From NCBI GenBank assembly GCA_029979145.1, contig JAPOIC010000001.1, positions 1 to 38,174 on the forward strand: a DNA stretch of 38,174 nt. The letters are read 5' to 3'. The notes below the pieces were generated by a model, which was not told where the DNA came from, did no database searches, and was given only the letters and a program-made list of their open reading frames with translations. Below are positions 26,302 to 36,603 of the stretch, piece by piece. The stretch comes from Opitutaceae bacterium. Lineage in GTDB: Bacteria; Verrucomicrobiota; Verrucomicrobiia; Opitutales; Opitutaceae. The position numbers and the translations under genes were made by a program. Every line of letters starts with the position of its first letter. Position 1 is the stretch's first letter.

Positions 26302-27078
26302 TCAGTTCTGGGCGGAAACGGGGGCGTGCACTTGGGCGTCCGGATGCGGCTTGAGCGCGCCGGTAAGAATCGCTCCAGGGATCGCGAAATTGCCGAGGAA
26401 GTAGAGCAGGCAGATCAGCGCCACGACCTTGCGCAGGCGGCCGGCCCAGGTCTGGGAGCGCCATCCGATCGTTTGGAAGAGGCTGTCCATGCCGTGCAGC
26501 AGGTGAAAAGAAAGCAGGCCGACGGCGATGATGTAGAAGATCGCGACCGGCGCGCTTTCAAAACCGCGGTAGACCATGAGGTAGACGTTATCGACCTCGG
26601 TGCCCGCAGCGACAACCGGGAAGCCGGCGACGGAGTAAGCCTCGCGCATCACGTAGCTGTGGCCGTCCTTGAAGTCGGCCGGATTGGTCACGCCGAGTGT
26701 GAAGTGCAGCAGGTGGTAGATGATGAACGCCAGCACGACGTAGCCGGTCCAGCGGATGTAACGCGACGCGAGCGAGGCCTTGATCCAATGCTTGCCCGTG
26801 GGCGTAACCCCGCGCGCCTTGCGGTTTTCGATGGTCAGCACCGTGGCGGACCAGACGTGAAGGATCACGCTCACGAGGAGCCCGATGCGCGCGACCCAGA
26901 GCAGCGGGCCGGTCTGGTGGAGAAATTGTGCGTAGCCGTTGATCTTGTCGGGGTGATCAAAGATCTGGAGGTTGCCCACCAGGTGGCCGATGACGAAACC
27001 GACCAAAATGACACCCGTGACGGCCATGATGAACTTCCGGCCGATGGATGAGCGAAAAAGAGAAGCGAGGGGACTCAT
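26302..27078 (-). CDS. sdhC: Succinate dehydrogenase cytochrome b subunit (type B)
   Basis: A 258-residue membrane anchor with about five helices, binding two hemes b and the quinone. Visible segments are GRKFIMAVTGVILVGFVIGHLVGNLQIF (first helix with a histidine ligand), LLWVARIGLLVSVILHVWSA, YVVLAFIIYHLLHFTLG, APVAIFYIIAVGLLSFHLLHGMDS and VVALICLLYFLGNFAIPGAIL. Histidines in each of the first four helices (GHLVGN, LHVWSA, HLLHFTLG, HLLHGMDS) are the expected heme ligands. A single large cytochrome subunit instead of SdhC plus SdhD is the type B layout. It is the first gene of sdhCAB; a palindrome and a possible promoter lie upstream. Confidence 0.94.
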   Translation of the reverse strand: MSPLASLFRSSIGRKFIMAVTGVILVGFVIGHLVGNLQIFDHPDKINGYAQFLHQTGPLLWVARIGLLVSVILHVWSATVLTIENRKARGVTPTGKHWIKASLASRYIRWTGYVVLAFIIYHLLHFTLGVTNPADFKDGHSYVMREAYSVAGFPVVAAGTEVDNVYLMVYRGFESAPVAIFYIIAVGLLSFHLLHGMDSLFQTIGWRSQTWAGRLRKVVALICLLYFLGNFAIPGAILTGALKPHPDAQVHAPVSAQN

Positions 27079-27120
27079 GAGGGCAGGTCAGGAAGCGGGG
27101 GCTAACGCATCCGGCCCAAT

Positions 27121-27149
27121 GGGTAAGCCAAAATCGCCGGGGTTGTAAA
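27121..27149 (-). promoter_or_regulatory. Possible promoter of sdhCAB
   Basis: On the minus strand TTTACA (27149-27144), 17 bases and TTACCC (27126-27121) precede sdhC by about 42 bases. The spacer starts with ACCCCGGCGATT, close to the bases after TTGACA in front of tRNA-Pro. The -10 match is poor. Confidence 0.25.
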
Positions 27150-27186
27150 GGTCGCGGCTCGTCCCGCACCAAGCCGCGGGGGAATA

Positions 27187-27199
27187 TTAGGGACCCTAA
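27187..27199. promoter_or_regulatory. 13-base palindrome TTAGGG-A-CCCTAA upstream of sdhCAB
   Basis: A perfect 6-bp inverted repeat with one central base lies 108 bases upstream of sdhC and 37 bases beyond the proposed -35. It sits between the sdh operon and the end of the PaaK-like gene. It could be a regulator-binding site; a small hairpin CGGGG/CCCCG follows at 27218-27230. Confidence 0.3.
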
Positions 27200-27238
27200 C
27201 CGATTCGAGAAGCGCTTCGGGGTCACCCCGGCGGCGCC

Positions 27239-28495
27239 CTACTTCGCCTGTGGCTTAAGCAAACTGAACTTGCCGCTCGCGGTCGGGGCGATGACCCGGC
27301 GCCGGAAGGCATTCACGCGCACGCCCTCGCCCAGCATCGCCGCCAAGGCGGACTCGATCTCCGGGCTCGCGGTCTCGTCGGCGACGTAATGGAAGTCCCA
27401 GCGATTGGCGCTGGTTTGCACGAGGCTGTAGTGCCAGCAGGCGAAGTCAGCCGGCAGCGCCGCGTCGACGTCGTAGACGGACACGATTGAGCCATCCGGC
27501 CGGAAATACAGGTCGCGCTCGCGGCCGAGCAAGCGGAAGCCAGTCGGCAGCTTCTGCACGATGTCGCCCGTGTGGTAGCGCAGAAGCGGCATGGCCGTGC
27601 GATCGCGGGTGGTGACGTGGATCTGGAAAACATCCGCGAGCCCCTCGCGCCACGGCACGAGCTCAATGAACGCATTGGCGTCGATGGCCTGCGAGTTGTC
27701 CTTAAAAGCCTCGCCGACGAACAGGTATCCCGCCTCGGTCGAGCCGTAGAGATCGACCTGTGGCGCAGGAAACACCTCGGCGATGCGCGCCGCATGTTGG
27801 CGGCTGGCCTTGCCGTAGGTCAGGATCACGGCCTTCACGCTCGACACCTGCACGCCGCGCTTGGCGACGGCCCGGGCCAGCAGTGAAAGATACACCGGCT
27901 CGCCCTCGATCACTTCCGGCTTGGTCGCCTGGAGCTCCACGACGATGCGGTCCCATTCACTCTCAGGAAACGAGAACGGATCACTCGAAAGATTCAAGTA
28001 GACCGTGCCGTTGAAGTAACGGTGCGGAAACGGATGGTCCTCGTAAGGACATAGGTTGCTCGAGCACCCGATTGGCGCGAGGACGCACTTGCGGTAGGGT
28101 CGTCCGACAAATTGGCGCAGAATCGGCGAGGCTTGATAGGCGCGCTCGGTCTGCGCGTCCCACCAGCCCTCTTCCATGATCACGGTCATGGGCGACTGCG
28201 TGGTGCCGCCGGTGGACTCGTATTCAAAGCGCTTGTCCTGCAGGCCGCGCTCGATTTCCGCGTAGTCACCAAAGAAAGCCTGGTGCCCGCGCTCCACGAT
28301 TTCCTGTTTCGAGAGCGCCGGCATCTCGCGGTAACACGACCATTGCAACGGTTCGGTATGCAGCGGAAAGCGCTGGCCGTAAAGCGGGCTGGACGAATAA
28401 ATCCGCCGGATTTCCTCCTCCAATGCCGTCGGCACGCGCGCGGCGTCCACGGGGTTCTCCATGGGGTGGGAGTTGGCAAAGGCGGGGGCGGACAT
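27239..28495 (-). CDS. PaaK/CapK-like adenylate-forming enzyme
   Basis: A 418-residue AMP-binding protein related to phenylacetate-CoA ligase and to the CapK-type proteins found in polysaccharide clusters. Motifs include YESTGGTTQSPMTVI (the Ser/Gly/Thr-rich AMP loop, about 97-111), VDLYGSTEAGYLF (about 247-259) and LRYHTGDIVQKL with its Asp, then RERDLYFRPDGS. The usual C-terminal catalytic Lys region ends in SGKFSLLKPQAK. True PaaK is about 440 residues with an EEGxH-type motif, not obvious here. Substrate is unknown; no phenylacetate genes are near. I use MSAPAFANSHP at 28495; MENPVDAAR at 28462 is another candidate. It follows the Nudix gene by 41 bases. Confidence 0.8.
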   Translation of the reverse strand: MSAPAFANSHPMENPVDAARVPTALEEEIRRIYSSSPLYGQRFPLHTEPLQWSCYREMPALSKQEIVERGHQAFFGDYAEIERGLQDKRFEYESTGGTTQSPMTVIMEEGWWDAQTERAYQASPILRQFVGRPYRKCVLAPIGCSSNLCPYEDHPFPHRYFNGTVYLNLSSDPFSFPESEWDRIVVELQATKPEVIEGEPVYLSLLARAVAKRGVQVSSVKAVILTYGKASRQHAARIAEVFPAPQVDLYGSTEAGYLFVGEAFKDNSQAIDANAFIELVPWREGLADVFQIHVTTRDRTAMPLLRYHTGDIVQKLPTGFRLLGRERDLYFRPDGSIVSVYDVDAALPADFACWHYSLVQTSANRWDFHYVADETASPEIESALAAMLGEGVRVNAFRRRVIAPTASGKFSLLKPQAK

Positions 28496-28536
28496 GACGG
28501 ACAACGTTGGGCAGGAAACGGCTCGGCCGGGCGAAG

Positions 28537-29115
28537 TCAAATGCCGCGGGCCTTCATTTCGGCCCACACCGGTTCGAAGAGAAAGAGTGCATTAAGCACA
28601 AGGCTGTGGCGAATCTCGCCGCTCCGGGCCGCGGCCATCACCTCGTCGACCGGTTGCAGGCGCACCTCGATTTCTTCATCGGCATCCCACTCCATCTCCG
28701 CGCGGCGCTGCGCGCCGGTGATCAGCACGATGTGACAGGTGTTGCTTTGGATCGCGGGATTCGGATCGACGGTGCCGAGGAGCCGCGGGGCGCCGCCGAT
28801 GAAGCCGGTCTCCTCGCGCAATTCCCGCGTCGCCGTCGCGAGCGGTGACTCCGCCGGGTCCATCAAGCCGCCCGGAATCTCCACGGTGAAGTCATCTACG
28901 CCGAAACGAAACTGGCGCACGAGCACGAGCTGGTGATCCGGTGTGACCGCGATGATGTTGACCCAGCCCGGCGGCCGCATGACGACAAAATCCTTCTCCG
29001 TGCCACGACGCGGATGCCGAAACCGCACGCTGTGCAAATCAAAGACCCGCGTGCGCGCGAGAATGGTGTGGCCCTGCGGCTCCCAGCGGGCGGGCGATGG
29101 ATCGGGGTCAGGCAT
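28537..29115 (-). CDS. Nudix hydrolase, ADP-ribose pyrophosphatase-like
   Basis: A 192-residue Nudix enzyme that splits a nucleoside diphosphate linked to another group. The Nudix box begins at Gly83 (GLMDPAE, G-x5-E89) and continues to RELREETGF at 97-105, matching all fixed positions. Preceding it are the GWVNIIAVTPDHQLVLVRQFR strands and VEIPGG, typical of ADP-ribose pyrophosphatases (NudF type), which often show a Pro 15-16 residues after the box; here GTVDPNP provides one. Probable role: removal of ADP-ribose or related compounds. It follows the LysM gene's terminator, and the PaaK-like gene comes 41 bases later on the same strand. ATG 29115. Confidence 0.88.
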   Translation of the reverse strand: MPDPDPSPARWEPQGHTILARTRVFDLHSVRFRHPRRGTEKDFVVMRPPGWVNIIAVTPDHQLVLVRQFRFGVDDFTVEIPGGLMDPAESPLATATRELREETGFIGGAPRLLGTVDPNPAIQSNTCHIVLITGAQRRAEMEWDADEEIEVRLQPVDEVMAAARSGEIRHSLVLNALFLFEPVWAEMKARGI

Positions 29116-29120
29116 CGGTC

Positions 29121-29157
29121 AAAAAAAATGCCTCCTGACCAAGGGTCGAGGAGGCAT
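29121..29157 (-). terminator. Rho-independent terminator after the LysM protein gene
   Basis: On the minus strand ATGCCTCCT pairs with AGGAGGCAT; inside, GACC pairs with GGTC with a one-base bulge and an AAG/CTT loop. Eight T residues follow (29128-29121). It ends 5 bases before the Nudix ATG. Confidence 0.93.
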
Positions 29158-29177
29158 CAGCAATACGAGCGCGAAGA

Positions 29178-29675
29178 TTATTTCTTCGGCAACTTCAGCT
29201 TCTGGCCGACATCGAGGCGGTTCCAGTTCACGCCGGGATTGACGGAGAGCAGGTCGGGCAGTGACACGCCCTTGGCGCGGGCGATCTTCGCACCGGTGTC
29301 ACCGGACTTGACGATGTATTCGTCAGGGCCAGCCACGGCGGGCGCACCACCACCGGCCTTCGGCGCGGCTTTCGGGGCTTCCTCCAACTTGGTGATCGCG
29401 GCACGCAGGCTCGCGAGCTCGGGGCCAACCTGGTTGAAGGCGTCCTGCGTCGAGCGCGTGAGCGTGGCGAGATCGCGCGAGGCCTTCGCGGCGCTCTCAG
29501 ACGCGGTGCTCACCTGGCTTTCGAAGGTGTCAACGCGCGCCTTTTGCTCGGCCAGCGTGCGATTCACGCTGGAAAGTTTGATGGCGGAATATCCGCCAAG
29601 CAGGAGCCCGATGACGCCGACGATAATTCCGCCGACGGGCAGCATGCTGTTATTTTCACGAGAAATAGTGTCCAT
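29178..29675 (-). CDS. Membrane-anchored LysM-domain protein
   Basis: A 165-residue protein. Residues about 12-30 (PVGGIIVGVIGLLLGGYSA) form one membrane helix. From 33 to 100 the sequence is rich in Ala, Glu, Lys and Ser with heptad-like spacing (VNRTLAEQKARVDTFESQVS, ESAAKASRDLATL) and probably forms a coiled coil. An Ala/Pro/Gly linker follows, and the final 50 residues are a LysM peptidoglycan-binding repeat: EYIVKSGDTGAKIARAKGVSLPDLLSVNPGVNWNRLDVGQKLKL. It likely sits in the inner membrane and reaches into the cell wall. It has its own terminator and is not in an operon. ATG at 29675. Confidence 0.88.
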   Translation of the reverse strand: MDTISRENNSMLPVGGIIVGVIGLLLGGYSAIKLSSVNRTLAEQKARVDTFESQVSTASESAAKASRDLATLTRSTQDAFNQVGPELASLRAAITKLEEAPKAAPKAGGGAPAVAGPDEYIVKSGDTGAKIARAKGVSLPDLLSVNPGVNWNRLDVGQKLKLPKK

Positions 29676-29820
29676 GGGTCAAAGGAGGGTGCCTAGGAGA
29701 ACTAACCCATCGCCCCCCTGACGCAAGGATAGATTATTAACAGCCCAGCACTTGCCGAATTTTACGGTCTCCAAACACCATCGCCCAACCCCACAAGAAC
29801 GCCGCGGTTGGAGCCGGTCA

Positions 29821-29849
29821 TTGACAACCCCGGGCGATTCGTGCCCCTT
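29821..29849 (+). promoter_or_regulatory. Probable promoter of tRNA-Pro
   Basis: A perfect TTGACA (29821-29826) lies 37 bases before the tRNA 5' end. The -10 (29844-29849, CCCCTT) is not recognisable, but the bases following the -35 (ACCCCGGGCG) closely match those of the rpsR promoter. Confidence 0.4.
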
Positions 29850-29862
29850 GGGCCGCGGTTTT

Positions 29863-29939
29863 CGGGGCGTAGCTTAGCCTGGTAGAGCGCCTGGTTTGGG
29901 ACCAGGAGGCCGGGGGTTCAAATCCCTCCGCCCCGACCA
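29863..29939 (+). tRNA. tRNA-Pro (anticodon UGG)
   Basis: Acceptor CGGGGCG/CGCCCCG, D arm GCTT/GAGC, anticodon stem CCTGG/CCAGG with loop TTTGGGA (anticodon TGG), variable loop AGGCC, T arm GGGGG/CCCTC with TTCAAAT, discriminator A and encoded CCA. It can read all four CCN proline codons by wobble. Confidence 0.96.
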
Positions 29940-30060
29940 CTGCCAGAACCCACGCGGGGTTACCTCGGGCATGCCGTGGAGTGATGCTTAATTGGCATGA
30001 TTCGCGGTTTAGTCGCCGAATCGCCGCAAACATGGTCGGAGCACCATCAGCTTCTCCGCC

Positions 30061-30745
30061 ATGAACTTTCGAGCCATTGTTACGACCGCCCTCTTGGGGG
30101 CCCCCTGACAACTTCAGCAAATGCCCAGATTAGCTGGGATTTAGGCACAAGTGCCGGGAATGCCGCCGTTTCGTCGAACAGCGTGTCCTACCTGACCGCC
30201 TCGTCGGTCAGCCAGAACAACAACCATGGCGTCACGACGATGTTGTCCGCTGCGTCGCCATCATCCGGTTACCTCGGCGCCAGCGGGCAGTATAACGCCG
30301 CATCGAGCGGGGTCGCGGGACAGTTGAATCTTTCGACCTCGACCTACTACCAGTTTACGCTGACGCCCTCGATCGGCTACGAAGTGTCCCTGAGCAGCAT
30401 ATCCTTTGGCACCCGCTCCACCTCCTCCGGGCCGACCAACGTGGCGGTCTACACCAGCGATGACGATTTCACCTATGCTATTGCTTTGGGTAACAGCACC
30501 TCGACGTGGGCACTGATCTCTTCCGGCCCACTCACCAACATCAGCGGGACCGCCGCTTCGCCGCTGGTGGTGCGGATTTATGGCTACGGCGGATCCGGCT
30601 CGACCAGCACAGCCAACTGGCGAATTGACGACCTTACCGCATCTGGCGTGTCCGTCGTCCCCGAGGCGTCCAACTACGCGGCGATATTCGGTGGCGTGGC
30701 CTTGGTTGCGCCGTTTTGCTCCGCCGCCGCAAAGCAGCAGCCTGA
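30061..30745 (+). pseudogene. PEP-CTERM sorting-domain secreted protein gene, split by two frameshifts
   Basis: Three frames join into one plausible protein. An ATG at 30061 starts a signal peptide MNFRAIVTTALLGA, but this frame hits TGA after GCC CCC (30109). The body continues in the next-lower frame from CTG ACA: LTTSANAQISWDLG and a Ser/Thr-rich secreted domain (about 200 residues) through VPEASNYAAIFGGVALV, the core of a PEP-CTERM sorting signal. The basic end expected for this signal, AVLLRRRKAAA then stop, is present in a third frame at 30710-30745. Each join needs one additional base, so two single-base losses could explain the gene: one in the run GGGGGCCCCC, one in GTTGCGCCG. They may be real mutations, phase-variable slippage or assembly errors. 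A terminator follows. Cargo function unknown. Confidence 0.72.
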
Positions 30746-30764
30746 AGTTTCCCTGCCTCCCAGC

Positions 30765-30794
30765 AAAAAAGACCCGCAGTAATGCGGGCCTTTT
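30765..30794. terminator. Bidirectional terminator
   Basis: Stem CCCGCA/TGCGGG with a 4-base loop GTAA is flanked by AAAAAA on the left (a U-run on the minus strand) and TTTT on the right. It can end both the PEP-CTERM gene (+) and the TPR-type membrane protein gene (-). Confidence 0.85.
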
Positions 30795-30826
30795 CCTTGT
30801 TCTATCACGCCGCGAGCGGCGAACGG

Positions 30827-31567
30827 TTATTTGCCGAGGTTGAATTTGATGCCCGCGCTGCTGTCTTCTGCGGGGGCGGAGACCGGAGCGGCGGTTGAGG
30901 CCGTTGCCGCGGGAGCGGGGGTGGCCTTGGCGACCTGCAGGGTCATGAGGCGCTGCGACCAGGGGCTCGCGGGATCGACCTGCATGATCTGGGTGGCGAG
31001 CGAACGGAAGGTGGCGTCATCGCCGGCAGCGTGGGCGCGGGTGGCGAGGTGGTAGGCGGCCTCGGTGCGAATGCCGATGGCCACCGTGGAGGAATCCGTC
31101 AAAGCCTTCAGGCCGGCTTCGGCCTCGGCGGCATTGCCGGATTGCAGGCGGGACATTGCAAGGCCGAGCGCGGCGCGGTCGGCCAGCGGACTGGCGGCCA
31201 GATCCTTGCCCGCAGATTGATAAGCGGCGATAGCGTCGGCGGAACGACCGTCGGCGTAGGCGGCATCAGCCACCTGCAGCCAAGCCACCCCGGCAAGTTC
31301 GTGGCCGGCGTTGGCCTGCGCGAACGCCTGGCGCTGCGCCGGCGTGGTCGCCTTGGCGTATTCCGCCCCCAGCGCCTGCTCATTTTGCGCAGACAGGTAA
31401 TCCGAAGCACCGCGCCACACAATGATGCCCACCACCAAACCGGCGGCAAAGGCGAGGTTGCGCCGGTGGCGCGTCCAGAATTCGTTCAGCTTCTCCTCAA
31501 GGCCGGGGGTGGCATTGACCTCGGCGGCGGGAACGGTGGGATTTTCGGACGGGGAAGGTGTGCTCAT
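30827..31567 (-). CDS. YfgM-like membrane protein with tetratricopeptide-type repeats
   Basis: A 246-residue protein with a soluble N-terminus (about 34 residues), one membrane helix (NLAFAAGLVVGIIVWRGASDYL, about 37-58), and then an Ala-rich helical domain with degenerate tetratricopeptide repeats: AGVAWLQVADAAYADGRSADAIAAYQSAGK, PLADRAALGLAMSRLQSGNAAEAEAGLK and EAAYHLATRAHAAGDDATFRSLATQIM. Domain order and length match YfgM/TPR_21 proteins, which associate with the Sec translocon or act as periplasmic adaptors. A low-complexity Ala/Pro/Ser linker leads to GIKFNLGK. carB lies 118 bases upstream on the same strand. Confidence 0.8.
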   Translation of the reverse strand: MSTPSPSENPTVPAAEVNATPGLEEKLNEFWTRHRRNLAFAAGLVVGIIVWRGASDYLSAQNEQALGAEYAKATTPAQRQAFAQANAGHELAGVAWLQVADAAYADGRSADAIAAYQSAGKDLAASPLADRAALGLAMSRLQSGNAAEAEAGLKALTDSSTVAIGIRTEAAYHLATRAHAAGDDATFRSLATQIMQVDPASPWSQRLMTLQVAKATPAPAATASTAAPVSAPAEDSSAGIKFNLGK

Positions 31568-31650
31568 GCGCAGGGTGGTTTGACGGGAAAGGCGTCACCC
31601 AAGCAAACGCGCGGCCGGCTGTAAATGCCGGAAACAGCTGGTTCTGACCC

Positions 31651-31672
31651 GCCGGCAGAGGGACCTGCCGGC
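31651..31672. other. Stem-loop after carB
   Basis: A perfect 8-bp inverted repeat GCCGGCAG/CTGCCGGC with a 6-base loop lies just downstream of the carB stop on the minus strand. No U-run follows it, so it may be an RNA-stabilising hairpin or an incomplete terminator. Confidence 0.45.
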
Positions 31673-31685
31673 CCACCTTGATGGT

Positions 31686-34928
<3,243 letters not shown>

Positions 34929-35000
34929 GGACGTAGATTGGCGAGAGGGTTGCGGTCGCACCGGGACGCCGCAAGCGGGAACTCAGGCGCAGGCCGACTT

Positions 35001-35429
35001 TTAACCGATTCGGGAGACGTCGATGCCGAGGACCTGCGCCGCCTGCGCCTTGTCGCCGTGACAGGCCCGTAGGACCATGTCCACATACTGCCTTTCTTGG
35101 CCCGAAAGGTATTCCGCCAGGCTCGGCCAATGATTGATTTCCCGAAGCCGCAGCGGCAGCTTGTATTTCTTCGCCTTCTTCTCGAGGGCTTTCTGTTTCG
35201 CCAGCGCTTGAGCCGCGGCAAACCCTCCCTTGCCTTTTGCCTTGGCGCCTCTGGCACCCTTGGCCGCCGCAGGTGATGCCGCCGATGCAGAGGAGATGGA
35301 GACCGTGCTCCGAAAAAAACGGCCGGTCCAGCCTCGGGCAACCCCATTTGGCGGCGCTTTTTGTAAAAAATGCGCGATTCTCCCTTCGGGCCCCCGGCAA
35401 CGCAGGCTTGACCGTCGCAGGAGCGCCAC
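35001..35429 (-). CDS. Small basic protein with a Fis-type helix-turn-helix, start uncertain
   Basis: The conserved end is clear: a Lys/Ala-rich stretch (AKGARGAKAKGKGGFAAAQA), LPLRLREINHWPSLAEYLSG, and then VDMVLRACHGDKAQAAQVLGIDVSRIG, which has the layout of a Fis/NtrC C-terminal helix-turn-helix (ALxxxxGNxxxAAxxLGI). It could be a DNA-binding regulator or a nucleoid-type protein. No in-frame ATG exists. A GTG at 35429 with GGAAG four bases upstream is taken as start, but the first 50 residues look irregular. An ATG at 35347 in another frame would join at a run of seven T if one T were added, so a frameshift or an indel is possible. It precedes carB by 72 bases. Confidence 0.55.
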   Translation of the reverse strand: MALLRRSSLRCRGPEGRIAHFLQKAPPNGVARGWTGRFFRSTVSISSASAASPAAAKGARGAKAKGKGGFAAAQALAKQKALEKKAKKYKLPLRLREINHWPSLAEYLSGQERQYVDMVLRACHGDKAQAAQVLGIDVSRIG

Positions 35430-35448
35430 GAATCTTCCGACCAAGTCT

Positions 35449-35522
35449 GCGGGTGTAGTTTAGTGGTAAAACTCCACTCTTCCAAAGTGGTCTCGTCGGT
35501 TCGATTCCGTCCACCCGCACCA
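35449..35522 (+). tRNA. tRNA-Gly (anticodon UCC)
   Basis: Acceptor GCGGGTG/CACCCGC, anticodon stem CCACT/AGTGG with loop CTTCCAA (anticodon TCC), T loop TTCGATT, discriminator A and encoded CCA. The D stem GTTT/AAAC is all weak pairs. It reads GGA and GGG, and other GGN by wobble. Confidence 0.94.
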
Positions 35523-35545
35523 ACCTTCGCCAAGGCTTCGGTTGG
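35520..35545. repeat. Inverted repeat CCAACC...GGTTGG directly after tRNA-Gly
   Basis: The end of the tRNA (CCA) begins an inverted repeat with arms CCAACC and GGTTGG and inner partial pairing (GCC/GGC). It contains TTCGCCAAGGCTTCGG, a kind of sequence I recall as common intergenic repeats in some bacterial genomes. One copy only is visible here. Confidence 0.3.
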
Positions 35546-35585
35546 CAGGCCAGCCTCGGAGCCGGCCCCCCAGCGAAAAGCGAAC

Positions 35586-35993
35586 TTAATAGACGCGCCA
35601 GGGCCACGCAACGCAGCCGTCGACGTCGGTGATCAGCGCAAAGTCCGTCTTCCCCTTGAACACGAAGGGCTGCACATCGACCTCCGCCGGAAGCAACGCG
35701 CGCGCCGCCCGCCAGCTTGCGCCCGACACCCAGACGTCGTCCACCAGCAGCACGCGCCGCCACTCGCCCAAATCCGGCACCGGGGCCAGCTGGCGCGGCT
35801 GCGCGCAGCGCGGCTCGTTGGCCTCATCGCGATAGTTCAGTGCGATCAGTTTCAGGCCGACGCTCAAGTGCTGCGCCACCAGCGCCGCAGGCACGATGCC
35901 GCCCGTGGCAATGCCGACCACCCCGTCGATGCCCGCCGGAAAGCGCCAGCGGCTGAGCCGCGCAGCAATGGCTTCAAACGCCAGCGGCGTCAT
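35586..35993 (-). CDS. Phosphoribosyltransferase-domain protein
   Basis: A 135-residue type I phosphoribosyltransferase-like protein. The PRPP-binding signature is RRVLLVDDVWVSGASW (about 79-94), where two acidic residues are followed by a short Ser/Gly turn, in line with the VDDxxxTG pattern. The N-terminal flexible part contains GVVGIATGGIVPAALVAQHLSV, with a substrate loop. The closest groups are small xanthine/purine-type PRTases, but the hood residues that fix the base are not recognisable. Its start overlaps the end of the ECF S-component gene by 20 bases on the same strand, a sign of translational coupling. Function beyond PRTase fold is inference. Confidence 0.75.
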   Translation of the reverse strand: MTPLAFEAIAARLSRWRFPAGIDGVVGIATGGIVPAALVAQHLSVGLKLIALNYRDEANEPRCAQPRQLAPVPDLGEWRRVLLVDDVWVSGASWRAARALLPAEVDVQPFVFKGKTDFALITDVDGCVAWPWRVY

Positions 35994-36549
35994 GATCGCC
36001 CGTCGCTTGGGTCTTCGGGAAGAATCGCGTCAACGCCACGTTGAACACGGCGAGAACCGCGAGTCCCGCCAGCCCGCCTTGCAGCGAGTCGAGGAAAAAG
36101 CGGAACGGTTCGCCCAAATCACCGAACGGCACAATCGCCCACTGCACGGTCGAGGAAACGGTCTTGGCCACGACGCAGCCCAAAGGCGCAGTCAGCCAGA
36201 GTCCCGGCACGCGGCGAACGAGGAGCCAGGCCACCACCGCGAAGACCGAAAGCTCGAAGGCCAGCACCGAAAGGAATTGCAGCGCGGGCAGGCCCGTGAC
36301 GGCCAGATTGACCGCGGGTGCAAAAAGCCCCGTCAGCAAACCGACCCGCAGGCCGTAGAAATACACGCCGACAAACGTGGCCCAAAACATCGGCAGCAAA
36401 TACGCGCCCAGCGGCCGCGCTCCCGACCACGGCAACACGTGCACGAGGAAAGGAATCAGCCACGCGACGGCCAGCAGCACAGCGGTTTCCTTCACGCCGG
36501 CTCGTTTGAACACTCCACTGCCCGACAGGGTTTGATTCGCGATGCTCAC
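35974..36549 (-). CDS. Probable ECF-type transporter S component (six-helix membrane protein)
   Basis: A 191-residue membrane protein starting at GTG (GTG AGC ATC GCG) at 36549. Six hydrophobic segments are visible: KETAVLLAVAWLIPFLVHVL, LGAYLLPMFWATFVGVYFYG, RVGLLTGLFAPAVNLAVTG, FLSVLAFELSVFAVVAWLL, WLTAPLGCVVAKTVSSTVQW and GGLAGLAVLAVFNVALTRFF. This layout, with an Ala-rich first helix and short loops, resembles substrate-binding (S) subunits of energy-coupling-factor importers for vitamins, metals or nucleobases. The frame runs on to 36777, but that extension is antisense to rsmE. It overlaps the downstream PRTase gene by 20 bases, so a nucleobase could be its substrate (inference). No ECF ATPase or T subunit is in the window. 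Confidence 0.7.
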   Translation of the reverse strand: MSIANQTLSGSGVFKRAGVKETAVLLAVAWLIPFLVHVLPWSGARPLGAYLLPMFWATFVGVYFYGLRVGLLTGLFAPAVNLAVTGLPALQFLSVLAFELSVFAVVAWLLVRRVPGLWLTAPLGCVVAKTVSSTVQWAIVPFGDLGEPFRFFLDSLQGGLAGLAVLAVFNVALTRFFPKTQATGDHDAAGV

Positions 36550-36603
36550 AGCCGGCAAATTACGGCGCGACACCGCCGCTGCAATCCGCAATCTGGGCCC
36601 GGT

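Noticed and set aside
35896..36603. A 236-residue N-terminal extension of RsmE
   Set aside because: It is antisense to the PRTase/ECF S genes; RsmE has its normal length from the GTG at 36604.
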